Shown here in pieces: positions 41,778 to 51,110 of a DNA stretch of 64,000 nucleotides. Location: the NCBI RefSeq assembly GCF_900112035.1, contig NZ_FOKC01000005.1:1-64000 (forward strand), given 5' to 3'. Both the position numbers and the translations under genes were made by a program. This DNA is from Nocardioides alpinus (GTDB taxonomy: Bacteria; Actinomycetota; Actinomycetes; Propionibacteriales; Nocardioidaceae). Under the pieces are notes generated by a model. It saw only the letters and a program-made list of their open reading frames with translations. It was not told the DNA's origin and made no database searches. The number at the start of each line of letters is the position of its first letter. Position 1 is the stretch's first letter.

Positions 41778-43931
41778 ATGACCTCCCCCGTTGCCGAAGC
41801 CGTCACCGACGACGTACGCCGCTCGGCCCACGAGGCCGCCGAGCGCCACCTCACGGCGCTCGTCGGTCGTCACGACGCCGTCCTGCGTGAGGACCAGTGG
41901 GCGGCGATCGAGGCCCTCGCGGTCGACCGCCGTCGTGCACTGGTCGTCCAGCGCACGGGCTGGGGCAAGTCGGCCGTCTACTTCGTGGCGACCAAGCTGC
42001 TGCGCGAGGCCGGCGCCGGCCCGACCGTCATCGTCAGCCCCCTGCTCGCGCTCATGCGCAACCAGATCGCCGCCGCCGAGCGCGCCGGCATCCGTGCGGT
42101 GACGATCAACTCGACCAACATCGACCAGTGGCGGCCGATCCACGACCAGATCGCCTCCGGCGAGGTCGACGTCCTGCTGGTCAGCCCGGAGCGGCTCAAC
42201 AACCCCGGCTTCCGCGACGAGGTGCTGCCGCGGCTGGCCGCGACCTGCGGGCTGCTGGTGGTCGACGAGGCCCACTGCATCTCCGACTGGGGCCATGACT
42301 TCCGCCCCGACTACCGCCGCCTGCGCACGCTCCTCGCCGAGCTGCCGACCGGGATCCCTGCGCTGGCCACCACCGCGACGGCCAACGCCCGGGTGACCAA
42401 CGACGTCGCCGAGCAGCTGGGGGTGCACGCCGGCTCCACGGGCCTGGAGGAGGGCGCCGTCCTCGTGCAGCGCGGCACCCTCGACCGCGAGTCGCTGCGG
42501 CTCGGGGTGGTCCAGCTCAAGATGCCCGAGCAGCGGCTCGCCTGGCTCGCCGACCACCTCGCCGAGCAGCCCGGCTCGGGCATCGTCTACTGCCTCACCG
42601 TCGCGGCCACCCAGGAGGTCGCGGGCTACCTCCGCGCCCGCGGTCTCGAGGTCGCCGCCTATTCCGGTCAGACCGAGGCCGACGAGCGCCACGGCCTCGA
42701 GCAGGCGCTGGTCGAGGGTCGGGTGAAGGCGCTGATCGCGACCAGTGCCCTCGGGATGGGCTTCGACGCCAGCCTCGGCTTCGTGATCAACCTCGGGGCG
42801 CCCCAATCGCCGGTCGCCTACTACCAGCAGGTCGGCCGTGCGGGCCGCGGCACCGACGAGGCGACCGTGGTCCTGCTGCCGCAGATCGAGGACCGTGACA
42901 TCTGGGCCTACTTCGCCTCCCTCGGCTTCCCCCGTGAGGAGCAGGTGCGCGAGACCCTCGCCGCGCTCGCCGACTCCGACCGGCCGCTGTCGACCGCGAC
43001 GCTCGAGACGCGCGTCGAGCTCGGCCGCAACCGCCTCGAGTCGATGCTCAAGGTCCTCGACGTGGACGGCGCCGTCCAGCGGGTCCAGGGCGGCTGGGTC
43101 GCGACCGGACGGCCGTGGGACTACGACGCCGAGCGCTACGCACGCGTCGCGGAGGCCCGCGAGCGCGAGCAGCAGGCGATGCTCGGCTACCTCAGGACCG
43201 ACCAGTGCCGGATGCGCTACCTCCGCGAGCAGCTCGACGACCCGGACGCGACCGACTGCGGCCGGTGCGACAACTGTGGTGGCCTGACCCTCTCGACGAG
43301 CATCAGCGAGGCGGCCGTCGCCGAGGCGGGGGAGCGGCTGTCGCGCCCCGGCGTCCCGCTCGAGCCCCGCCGGATGTGGCCCACCGCGCTCGCCAACCTC
43401 GGGCTCGACCTCAAGGGCAAGATCGCCGAGGGAGCCGAGACCGGTAGGTCGGTGGCCCGGCTCACCGACCTCGGTCACGGCCAGGCCCTCCGCGCGCTGT
43501 TCCGCGAGGACACCCCCGACGGCCCGGTGCCGCCCGGCCTCGCGCAGGCGGTCATGGACGTCATGAAGACCTGGTCCCCGGAGTGGACGACCCGTCCCGA
43601 CGCGATCGTGGTGGTCGAGTCGGCGACCCGGCCGACGCTGACGCGCGACCTCGCCGACGGCCTCTCCCGGGTCATGCAGATCCCGATCGTCGGCACCTGG
43701 GCGATCCGCGACGACTCCGTGCCGCCGCGGGCCGGTCAGTCCAACTCCGCCCAGCGGGTCGCCGCCGTACGCCGTCGCGGCGGGCTCGTCGCCGAGATCC
43801 CCGCCGGCGCGACCGTGCTGCTGGTCGACGACCAGGTGGCGTCCGGCTGGACCCTCACCGTCGCCGCGACCGCGATCCGCGCCGCGGGCGCGAGCGGCGT
43901 GCTGCCCCTGGTGCTGGCCGCCCAGGGCTGA
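41778..43931 (+). CDS. RecQ-type DNA helicase fused to a phosphoribosyltransferase-like domain
   Basis: 717 aa. Residues about 20-520: RecQ core with Walker A QRTGWGKSAVY, DEAH box VVDEAHCISDWGHDFRPDY, motif VI region YYQQVGRAGRGTD and a zinc-binding RecQ-Ct with CGRCDNCGG. There is no HRDC domain. Residues about 570-717 are phosphoribosyltransferase-like: VVVESATRPTLTRDLADGL and the PRPP-loop-like motif VLLVDDQVASGWT. The fusion is intact and in one frame. ATG 41778 lies 6 nt after TAGACA (41766-41771). The added domain may sense nucleotides or process a base; that is inference. Confidence 0.9.
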   Translation: MTSPVAEAVTDDVRRSAHEAAERHLTALVGRHDAVLREDQWAAIEALAVDRRRALVVQRTGWGKSAVYFVATKLLREAGAGPTVIVSPLLALMRNQIAAAERAGIRAVTINSTNIDQWRPIHDQIASGEVDVLLVSPERLNNPGFRDEVLPRLAATCGLLVVDEAHCISDWGHDFRPDYRRLRTLLAELPTGIPALATTATANARVTNDVAEQLGVHAGSTGLEEGAVLVQRGTLDRESLRLGVVQLKMPEQRLAWLADHLAEQPGSGIVYCLTVAATQEVAGYLRARGLEVAAYSGQTEADERHGLEQALVEGRVKALIATSALGMGFDASLGFVINLGAPQSPVAYYQQVGRAGRGTDEATVVLLPQIEDRDIWAYFASLGFPREEQVRETLAALADSDRPLSTATLETRVELGRNRLESMLKVLDVDGAVQRVQGGWVATGRPWDYDAERYARVAEAREREQQAMLGYLRTDQCRMRYLREQLDDPDATDCGRCDNCGGLTLSTSISEAAVAEAGERLSRPGVPLEPRRMWPTALANLGLDLKGKIAEGAETGRSVARLTDLGHGQALRALFREDTPDGPVPPGLAQAVMDVMKTWSPEWTTRPDAIVVVESATRPTLTRDLADGLSRVMQIPIVGTWAIRDDSVPPRAGQSNSAQRVAAVRRRGGLVAEIPAGATVLLVDDQVASGWTLTVAATAIRAAGASGVLPLVLAAQG

Positions 43932-43935
43932 ACGC

Positions 43936-45168
43936 CTACGAACCGTCGTCCAGCCGGCGGCTGTGGAGCCGCGTGGTCAGGAGCCGTCGCTCCGCGTCGT
44001 TGGTGGTGAGCTCGAGGGCGCGGGCATTGGCCCGCGCAGCCTCGTCGTCGCGCCCCAGGCCGGTCAGCAGGTGGGCACGGGTGGCGTGGAAGAGGTGGTA
44101 GTCGGCGAGTGGTTGCGCCAGCTGCTCCAGGCGTGCGAGCGCGTCGGCGGGCCCGGCCACCTGGGCATGGGCCACCGTCTGGTTGAGCCGTACGACGGGT
44201 GACGGGTCATGGCGCGCCAGCTCGTCGTAGAGCAGCGAGATCTGGAGCCAGTCCGTCTCCGCCCAGCTGGACCCCGTGGCGTGCACGGCCGCGATCGCGG
44301 CCTGCAGCTGGTAGGCCCCGGGCCGGCCCAGGGATGCGGCGCGCTCGATCATCGCCTCGCCTTCGGCGATGGCGGCGGCGTCCCAGAGCCCGCGGTCCTG
44401 CTCACGCAGCAGGACGAGGTCACCGTCTGCGAACCGGGCCCGACTGCGGGCGTGCTGGATCGTGAGCAGCGCGGCCAGCCCCCAGGCCTCTGCCTCGTCG
44501 GGCAACGCGGTCGCGACGACGCCGGCCAGCCACACCGCGTCGGCGGCGAGGTCCCTGTCCTGCGTGGCTCCCGTGGACGACACGAACCCCTCGTTGAACA
44601 TCACGTAGACGACGGCGAGCACGTCGCCCAACCGGACGGACCTCTCGGCGGGAGGCGGCACCGTCAGCGCGATTCCGGCGGAGACGATCTTCTTCTTCGC
44701 CCGCACGATGCGCTGGGCGAGCGTGGTCTCGTGGACCAGGAAGGCCCGGGCGATCTGCGGGGTGGTGAGGCCGACGACCGCGCGGAGCGTCAGCGCCAGC
44801 CGTGCCTCGGGCGCGAGGGCCGGGTGGCAGCAGGCGAACAGCAGTGCCAGCCGGTCGTCGGTGCCGGCGGCTGCTTCGCCGGCCGTCGGTACGTCGACCC
44901 GCGCCGCGAGCGCCCGCTGCCGGTCGCGGTGGCGCATCCCGTCCATCGCGTTGCGCGTTGCGGCGACCTGGAGCCAGGCGCCGGGTCGCTGCGGACGACC
45001 GTCGCGGCGCCAGGACGTCAGCGCCTCGACGACCGCTGCCTGCACTGCCTCCTCGGCGAGGTCGAAGTCGCCGAACCGCCGGGAGAGCCGGGCCACCAAC
45101 GGGCCGGCCTCGTCGCGCAGGGTGCGTGCGAGGAGGTCGTCCGTGGTGGCCGGCCGCCGGCTCTTCAT
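43936..45168 (-). CDS. ECF42-family RNA polymerase sigma factor
   Basis: 410 aa. Region 2 (LVARLSRRFGDFDLAEEAVQ, GAWLQVAATRNAMDGMRH), region 4 (LTLRAVVGLTTPQIARAFLVHETTLAQRI) and the long C-terminal TPR-like domain (VVYVMFNEGF to the end) define ECF42. Such factors have no anti-sigma; the C-terminal domain is required for activity. The ATG overlaps the upstream DGPF gene's stop (ATGA), so the two are coupled. Regulated promoters are often those of DGPF genes themselves. A disrupted relative is at 1084-2016. Confidence 0.92.
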   Translation of the reverse strand: MKSRRPATTDDLLARTLRDEAGPLVARLSRRFGDFDLAEEAVQAAVVEALTSWRRDGRPQRPGAWLQVAATRNAMDGMRHRDRQRALAARVDVPTAGEAAAGTDDRLALLFACCHPALAPEARLALTLRAVVGLTTPQIARAFLVHETTLAQRIVRAKKKIVSAGIALTVPPPAERSVRLGDVLAVVYVMFNEGFVSSTGATQDRDLAADAVWLAGVVATALPDEAEAWGLAALLTIQHARSRARFADGDLVLLREQDRGLWDAAAIAEGEAMIERAASLGRPGAYQLQAAIAAVHATGSSWAETDWLQISLLYDELARHDPSPVVRLNQTVAHAQVAGPADALARLEQLAQPLADYHLFHATRAHLLTGLGRDDEAARANARALELTTNDAERRLLTTRLHSRRLDDGS

Positions 45169-45533
45169 CCCTCCATGTGGGAGTAGTCCTCGACCATCGG
45201 CCGGATCTCGACGGCGATGCCCGGGAGCTCGAGGAGGGGCCAGGTCTTCACCACGGCGATCGCGGCGTCCATGTCGGCCACGTCGATCACGCTGAAGCCG
45301 CCGATGACCTCCTTGGCCTCGTTGAAGGGCCCGTCGACGACGACGGCACCGTCGGCCGAGTGCTTGACCGTGGTGGCGGTCTCGACGCCGAGGAGCTCGG
45401 CACCCGAGTCGGCCATCACGCCGGCGTTGGTGCCGAACCACTCGTAGACCCGCTGGTAGATGGCCTGGGCGGCCTCGGGGTCGGCGCCAGCGGCGAGGTC
45501 GGGGCGGGAGGTGTACATCAGGACGTACTTCAT
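45165..45533 (-). CDS. YCII-related DGPF-motif protein, ECF42 partner
   Basis: 122 aa, ferredoxin-like YCII fold. The signature DGPF sits in VVDGPFNEAKEVIGGF; the N-terminus is MKYVLMYTS. ATG 45533 has GAGAGG upstream; an in-frame ATG 48 bases earlier adds a non-homologous stretch. These proteins are the hallmark neighbours and targets of ECF42 sigma factors, but their biochemical role is unknown. Confidence 0.9.
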   Translation of the reverse strand: MKYVLMYTSRPDLAAGADPEAAQAIYQRVYEWFGTNAGVMADSGAELLGVETATTVKHSADGAVVVDGPFNEAKEVIGGFSVIDVADMDAAIAVVKTWPLLELPGIAVEIRPMVEDYSHMEG

Positions 45534-45661
45534 GGCGGTGCCTCTCGTGTGCGGCCCCGCTGTTCGGGGCTCTGTCATCACCTCGTCGCCGCCCGTGGAC
45601 CGATTTCGACAGCCCGCGAGAAGTTCTTCTCCATCATCCTCCGAACGAGCTCCGAAATGCA

Positions 45662-45697
45662 GTGACCGGGCGGCCCCCGAAGGGACCGCCCGGTCAC
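45662..45697 (-). terminator. Terminator of the MFS exporter gene
   Basis: GTGACCGGGCGG (45662-45673) pairs perfectly with CCGCCCGGTCAC (45686-45697), 17 bases past the minus-strand stop at 45714. The promoter of the DGPF gene should lie between this hairpin and 45534. Confidence 0.75.
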
Positions 45698-45713
45698 GGG
45701 GACGAGCCGCGGG

Positions 45714-47288
45714 TCAGTGACCCATCATCGCGGTCGGGTCGACCGGGGCGACCTTCTTGCGCGGCAGGAAGGCGGCCGGGATGAGGCAGCACGCGACCAG
45801 GATCGTCGCCACCACGAAGACCGTGGCGAACGCGTCCGCGAGGGCCACCTGGCCGGAGGCGGCGAAGTCGGTGAACTGGTCCGCGGTCATCCCGAACTGC
45901 TGCGCGATCCCGGCCAGCACGCCCGGGTCGCCCTCGGCCGAGCGCGCGGCGAGGTAGGCGCCGGCGGTGTCACTGCCCTTGATCTGGTTGGTGAGGATCA
46001 CCGAGAAGAGCGCGGTGCCGATGGAGGCCGCGACCTGCTGGGTGATGTTGAGCAGCGTCGAGCCGCGGGCGACGTTGTGCGCGGTGAGCGTCGCGAGCGC
46101 CGCGGTCATGATCGGCATCATCGTGCCGCCCATGCCGAGGCCCATCACGAAGAGGGCGCCGAGCATGTAGGCGTACGACGTGTCCGCACTGATCTGGGTG
46201 AACATCGCCATCCCGATGGTGATCACCGTGACGCCGACCAGCACGATCTTGCCGGGGCCGATCCTGTCCGCCAGGATCCCGGCGATCGGCATGGTGATCA
46301 TCGCGCCGACACCCTGCGGGGCCAGCAGCAGGCCGGCGCCGAGGGCGTCCTCGCCGCGGACCTGGATGAAGTAGAGCGGGAAGAGCAGCGAGGCACCGAA
46401 GAACGCGATCGCGAAGAGCATCATCGCGAGCACCGCGACGGTCATGTCCTTGTTCTTGAACAGGCGCAGCTCCACCAGCGGGTGGATGTTGCGCCGCGCC
46501 AGGGCCCACGGGACGAACGCGGCGATCAGGAGCAGGCCGAGGGTCGCCGGCAGCCAGACCTCGGTGGCCGTGGCGGTGCCGTGCTCGGGGATCGAGCTGA
46601 TGCCGTAGAGGAACGCGGCGAGGCCCGGGGACAGGAGCACCATGCCCAGCCAGTCGAAGGTCTCCGACGGCTCGACCTCGTCCTGGGGGAGGACGATCCA
46701 GGCGTAGACGATGGCGGCGAGGCCGATCGGCAGGTTGATCAGGAAGATCCAGTGCCAGGACGCGCTGTCGATGAGCGCGCCGCCGAGGATCGGGCCGAAG
46801 ATCGGGCCGAGGAGCATCGGGATGCCGAGCACGGCCATGACGCGACCGACGCGCTCCGGGCCCGCGGCGCGGGTCAGGATCGTCATGCCGAGCGGCATCA
46901 GCATGCCGCCGCCGAGGCCCTGCAGCACGCGGAAGAGGACCAGCATCTCCAGCGACGTCGCTGCCGCGCACAGCACGGAGCCGGCGGTGAAGAGCAGCAC
47001 GGCGAGGAGGTAGAGGCGCTTGGTGCCGAAGCGGTCGGCGGCCCAGCCGGTCAGCGGGATGACGCTGGCCAGGGCGAGCGTGTAGCCGGTCATCGTCCAG
47101 GCGACCTCGGCCGCGGTGGCGTCGAACTCGCGCTGGAAGGTCTCGAGGGCCACGGAGACGACGGTGATGTCGAGGATCGACATGATGGCGCCGAGGACGA
47201 CGACGCCGGCCACCATCAGCACGTTCTTGTCGAGCTTGTCTGAGTTGTCCGGCTGGGTCTCGCCGGACTGGAGCTGGGTGTCGGTCAC
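45714..47288 (-). CDS. MFS exporter, DHA2 (EmrB/QacA) type
   Basis: 524 aa with fourteen predicted membrane helices. The D1 motif LDITVVSVALETFQREF, motif A WAADRFGTKRLYL and motif C IPMLLGPIFGPILGGAL are clear. The C-terminus ends in a short cytosolic PTAMMGH tail. The GTG at 47288 lies 6 nt after minus-strand TATCCT (47295-47300), so the mRNA is probably leaderless; the frame stays open far upstream but only as antisense to the helicase gene. Confidence 0.92.
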   Translation of the reverse strand: MTDTQLQSGETQPDNSDKLDKNVLMVAGVVVLGAIMSILDITVVSVALETFQREFDATAAEVAWTMTGYTLALASVIPLTGWAADRFGTKRLYLLAVLLFTAGSVLCAAATSLEMLVLFRVLQGLGGGMLMPLGMTILTRAAGPERVGRVMAVLGIPMLLGPIFGPILGGALIDSASWHWIFLINLPIGLAAIVYAWIVLPQDEVEPSETFDWLGMVLLSPGLAAFLYGISSIPEHGTATATEVWLPATLGLLLIAAFVPWALARRNIHPLVELRLFKNKDMTVAVLAMMLFAIAFFGASLLFPLYFIQVRGEDALGAGLLLAPQGVGAMITMPIAGILADRIGPGKIVLVGVTVITIGMAMFTQISADTSYAYMLGALFVMGLGMGGTMMPIMTAALATLTAHNVARGSTLLNITQQVAASIGTALFSVILTNQIKGSDTAGAYLAARSAEGDPGVLAGIAQQFGMTADQFTDFAASGQVALADAFATVFVVATILVACCLIPAAFLPRKKVAPVDPTAMMGH

Positions 47289-47479
47289 CCGCTGAGGATA
47301 TTGGTTGCAGAGGACAACCACCCAATCCTTTTCGGGGTGGGCTGGATCACGTCGGCTCGGTCGATCTCCCGAAACAAAGCCGTGCGAGACTCCGCCCGGG
47401 TCAGCGATGCGCGCCGACGCCGGCCGGTGGGGAACGTTGTGTCGGTGCCAGGCGTTACGGTCCCTGTCGAGACGTGGGA

Positions 47480-47643
47480 CCGCTGGTCGAGCAGCGAGCG
47501 CATGGCAACACCGCTGGTTGAGCAGCGAGCCGGTGGCAACACCGCTGGTTGAGCAGCGAGCGCATGGCAAGACCGCTGGTTGAGCAGCGAGCGAGTGGCA
47601 ACACCGCTGGTTGAGCAGCGAGCGCAGCGAGCGTGTCGAAACC
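47480..47643 (-). repeat. Tandem array of the interspersed repeat (four 31-bp units plus a full end)
   Basis: Units start at 47480, 47511, 47542 and 47573, each CCGCTGGTTGAGCAGCGAGC followed by a variable 11-mer such as GCATGGCAACA. The fifth copy (47604-47643) carries the complete family end GTGTCGAAACC. The array fills the divergent promoter region of the exporter and the helicase. The rest of 47289-47664 shows the exporter's -10 hexamer and the helicase ribosome site, and no gene. Confidence 0.9.
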
Positions 47644-47664
47644 AAGGTCCAGGCTGGAGGTCGC

Positions 47665-50364
47665 ATGAGCTTCGTCCCGGTGACCGGCCCCGCCCGGCTG
47701 CTCGTGGGCCAGCCGCCGCGGGAGGGTTCGATCGAGTTCACTGACGACCGGCGCACCATCGTGATGCCGATCCGCGGTGCGCTGCCGGTGCTGGGCAAGG
47801 TCCGCGACCAGAGCGACATCCACCCCTCGGTCGCGCTGCTCGCGGGCGCGGCGCTGATGGGCCTGCAGCTGGTGGCCTCGGGCAGGTTCGCGCCCGACCC
47901 CGACGGACGGCACTGGCAGGCGGCCGGGCTGGACGCCGACGACGAGCGCCGGATCGCCGACCTCGCTCGCTCGCGCGCGTGGGACGGATTCGACGAGGCC
48001 ACCGCCGAGGGCATGGTGCGCGGGCTGCTCGACGCGGTCGTCGACACGATGCCCCGTACGACGCCGGGCCGCGCACGCCGCGGGGCGCTGGCACCCGTAC
48101 GCCCCACTGCGCGGGACACCAGCCCCGACGACTTCAGCGACCAGCTCCAGCAGCGGATCGCGCGGATCCGCTCCCGCGGTCGCGACGACCGCCCGCACCT
48201 GGTGACGATCTCCTTCCGGATCGAGGCCGACGAGGAGGAGCTGGTCGCCGGCGCGGTGCGCCTGGTCACGCAGGTCCACGCGGTCGACAACGCCGCCCAC
48301 ATGGCCGACGCCTCCGAGCTGTGGGCGGAGACGGGCCCGGAGGCCGGCCACGGCTTCGGCGAGCGGGCCCGCACCCACGCCGCCATCGCGCTGCGATCCG
48401 CGGCCGACGCGTGGCCGGTGCTGGAACGGCTGCTCGACCTGCGGATCCCCGACGAGATCACCCTCGACACCGACGAGATCCTGTCCCTCCTCGATGGGGG
48501 CGCCGCCGCGCTCACCGAGGTCGGCCACCCCGTGATGTGGCCGAAGTACCTCGACCGTGAGGTCACCCAGCGGGTCGAGCTGGGCCGCCGGTCGGCGGCC
48601 CAGCCCCGCGGCGAGCCCCTGCAGGACGGGCTCTTCGGACCGCAGGCCCTCTTCGGCTTCGAGTGGCAGCTCTCCCTGCACGGCGACGAGCTGACCGACG
48701 ACGAGATGGACGAGCTGGCACGCGCGACCAGCCCGATCATCAAGCTGCGCGACAACTGGGTGGCGGTCGACTCCGCCGTCATCAAGCGCGCCCGCAAGCG
48801 GCTGATCCGCACCATCACGCCGGTGCAGGCCATCGCCGCCACCCTCACCGGCGTCGTCGACATCGAGGAGGTCCCCTACGAGGCGGTGGTCGGGGCGAGC
48901 CTGCTCGTCGTCCGCGACCGGCTGCGCGAGGCTGCGACCGGCGAACCCATCGACGTACCTCCGGGGCTCCGTGCCGAGCTCCGCGACTACCAGCGGCGCG
49001 GCCTGTCGTGGCTGGCCGAGCTCACCTCGCTGGGCCTCGGCGCCTGCCTGGCCGACGACATGGGCCTCGGCAAGACGATCACGCTGATCGCGCTCCACCT
49101 GCACCGCGCCGGCGAAGGACCCACGCTCGTCGTGTGCCCGGCGTCGCTGCTCGGCAACTGGGAGGCCGAGATCCACCGCTTCGCTCCCGGAGTGCCCGTA
49201 CGCCGCCACCACGGCAGCGCGCGTGATCTCGACGGCGTGACCGACGGCTTCGTCCTGACGACCTACGGCACCATGCGCAACGACGCGGCCCTGCTCGCCG
49301 AGGTGCCCTGGGACCTCGTCGTCGCCGACGAGGCGCAGCACATCAAGAACTCGCGGTCGGCCGCGGCCCGCGCCCTGCGCACCGTGCCGAGCAGGGCACG
49401 GGTGGCGCTGACCGGCACCCCGGTCGAGAACGACCTCACCGAGCTCTGGTCGATCCTCGACTGGGCGATCCCCGGCCTGCTCGGCAGCCGCAACGCCTTC
49501 CGCAAGGTCTGGGCGGGACCGATCGAGTCCGGGCTCGAGCCCACCAAGGCCCGCCAGTTCGCCGACCTGATCGGCCCGTTCCTGCTGCGCCGCCGCAAGT
49601 CCGACCCGGGCATCGCGCCCGAGCTGCCGGCCAAGACCGAGACCGACCACGTCCTCGGGCTGACCCGCGAGCAGGTCGTCCTCTACGAGACGCTCGTGCG
49701 CGAGTCGATGCGCCGCATCGAGGAGGCCGACGAGGAGACCCGGCGCGGGCTGGTGCTCAAGCTGCTCACCGGCCTCAAGCAGATCTGCAACCACCCGGCC
49801 CACTTCCTGCGCCAGGCCAACCCCAAGCTGCGCGGGCGGTCCGAGAAGCTCGACCTGCTCGACGAGCTGGTCGGCACGGTGATCGCCGAGGACGGGGCCG
49901 TCCTCGTCTTCACCCAGTACGTCGCCATGGCCCGGTTGCTCGAGCGTCACCTGGCGAGCACCGGCGTGCCGCACCAGTTCCTGCACGGTGGCACCCCGGT
50001 CCGCGAGCGCGACGCGATGGTCGCGCGGTTCCAGGCCGGCGAGCTCCCGGTGTTCCTGCTGTCGCTGAAGGCCGGCGGCACGGGACTCAACCTCACCCGG
50101 GCCGACCACGTCATCCACTTCGACCGCTGGTGGAACCCCGCGGTCGAGGACCAGGCCACCGACCGCGCCTACCGGATCGGCCAGACCCGGCCGGTCCAGG
50201 TGCACCGCGCGATCACCCAGGGCACGATCGAGGAGAAGATCGCCGAGCTGCTGACCCGCAAGCGCTCGATCGCCGACTCCGTCCTCACCCGCGGCGAGAC
50301 CGCCCTGACCGAGCTTACCAACGCCGAGCTCCGCGACCTCGTGGAACTGCGGACCACCGGATGA
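47665..50364 (+). CDS. SNF2-family DEAD/DEAH helicase (HelZ-like)
   Basis: 899 aa. The N-terminal 400 residues contain the SNF2-associated region of actinobacterial HelZ. The ATPase core has Walker A DDMGLGKTITLIALH, VVADEAQHIKN, VALTGTPVEND and the motif V/VI region HFDRWWNPAVEDQATDRAYRIGQ. It probably remodels protein-DNA complexes; no partner nuclease is evident. ATG 47665 has GGAGG five bases upstream; an earlier ATG at 47611 lies inside the repeat array and would translate it. The stop overlaps the SWIM gene start (ATGA). Confidence 0.92.
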   Translation: MSFVPVTGPARLLVGQPPREGSIEFTDDRRTIVMPIRGALPVLGKVRDQSDIHPSVALLAGAALMGLQLVASGRFAPDPDGRHWQAAGLDADDERRIADLARSRAWDGFDEATAEGMVRGLLDAVVDTMPRTTPGRARRGALAPVRPTARDTSPDDFSDQLQQRIARIRSRGRDDRPHLVTISFRIEADEEELVAGAVRLVTQVHAVDNAAHMADASELWAETGPEAGHGFGERARTHAAIALRSAADAWPVLERLLDLRIPDEITLDTDEILSLLDGGAAALTEVGHPVMWPKYLDREVTQRVELGRRSAAQPRGEPLQDGLFGPQALFGFEWQLSLHGDELTDDEMDELARATSPIIKLRDNWVAVDSAVIKRARKRLIRTITPVQAIAATLTGVVDIEEVPYEAVVGASLLVVRDRLREAATGEPIDVPPGLRAELRDYQRRGLSWLAELTSLGLGACLADDMGLGKTITLIALHLHRAGEGPTLVVCPASLLGNWEAEIHRFAPGVPVRRHHGSARDLDGVTDGFVLTTYGTMRNDAALLAEVPWDLVVADEAQHIKNSRSAAARALRTVPSRARVALTGTPVENDLTELWSILDWAIPGLLGSRNAFRKVWAGPIESGLEPTKARQFADLIGPFLLRRRKSDPGIAPELPAKTETDHVLGLTREQVVLYETLVRESMRRIEEADEETRRGLVLKLLTGLKQICNHPAHFLRQANPKLRGRSEKLDLLDELVGTVIAEDGAVLVFTQYVAMARLLERHLASTGVPHQFLHGGTPVRERDAMVARFQAGELPVFLLSLKAGGTGLNLTRADHVIHFDRWWNPAVEDQATDRAYRIGQTRPVQVHRAITQGTIEEKIAELLTRKRSIADSVLTRGETALTELTNAELRDLVELRTTG

Positions 50365-51101
50365 CTCCGGCGACCGATCCGACCAGCACGGCGACGACGC
50401 ACCCCCGCCTCCCCGCACGACGAGGCGGCGGCACCGGCACCTGGTGGAGCAAGGCGGTGCTCCGTGCGGTCGAGGAGGCCGCCTTCAGCGCGGCCGACCT
50501 GCGGGCCGGACGCTCGCTCGCGCGGGCGGGGGCGGTCGGCGCGATCACGGTCGCCGACGGCCACGCCCTGGCGGCCGTCAAGGACGGCCACGACGCGTTC
50601 ACGGTCGAGGTGACGATGCCGGTGCTCGACGCCTCCGACGCGGCCGCGGTCACCGAGCTCGTCGCGGCCGAGTCGGGCCGCATCGCCGCGCTGCTCGCCG
50701 GCCAGCTGCCCCACGCCTTCGTCGAGGCAGTGGAGGAGGCGGGCGTCGAGCTGCTGCCGTACGGCGGGGAGCTGGGCTCGGCCTGCACGTGCGACGCCTG
50801 GCTCGACCCGTGTCCGCACGCACTGGCCGTGCTGACCCAGCTGGCGTGGCTCATCCAGGCCGACCCGTTCGTGCTGACCCACCTGCGGGGGCTCGCGCGC
50901 GACCGGGTGCTGCGCGACCTCCACCGGATCACCACCCCGCACGCCTCCGCGCCGGTGCTCGGCGTCGAGTCTCCTGGGGACTCACCCGCGGGCGACGGGC
51001 CGGACGACCCCGACGAGGTGGACGACCTCGTGGTCGCCGAGGACGCCGCGGTCAGGGCGGCGCGGCTGCTCCAGCAGGAGCAACCCTTCGACGCGTGGTG
51101 A
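50361..51101 (+). CDS. SWIM zinc-finger protein, helicase partner
   Basis: 246 aa. The SWIM motif CxCx(n)CxH is CTCDAWLDPCPHALAV near residues 145-160. The rest is helical without enzymatic motifs. SWIM proteins coupled to HelZ-type SNF2 helicases are common in actinobacteria, and the 4-bp overlap argues for a stoichiometric complex. Role unknown beyond probable DNA or protein binding. Confidence 0.88.
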   Translation: MTPATDPTSTATTHPRLPARRGGGTGTWWSKAVLRAVEEAAFSAADLRAGRSLARAGAVGAITVADGHALAAVKDGHDAFTVEVTMPVLDASDAAAVTELVAAESGRIAALLAGQLPHAFVEAVEEAGVELLPYGGELGSACTCDAWLDPCPHALAVLTQLAWLIQADPFVLTHLRGLARDRVLRDLHRITTPHASAPVLGVESPGDSPAGDGPDDPDEVDDLVVAEDAAVRAARLLQQEQPFDAW

Positions 51102-51110
51102 GGCGTCGGG

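Noticed and set aside
47480..47643. Regular 31-bp tandem repeats suggesting a CRISPR array
   Set aside because: The units are contiguous, the variable part is only 11 bp and partly conserved, there are no cas genes, and the unit is a member of the dispersed repeat family.
47611..47664. An earlier start for the SNF2 helicase gene
   Set aside because: The ATG at 47611 lies inside the repeat array and would translate repeat sequence; ATG 47665 has a good GGAGG ribosome site.
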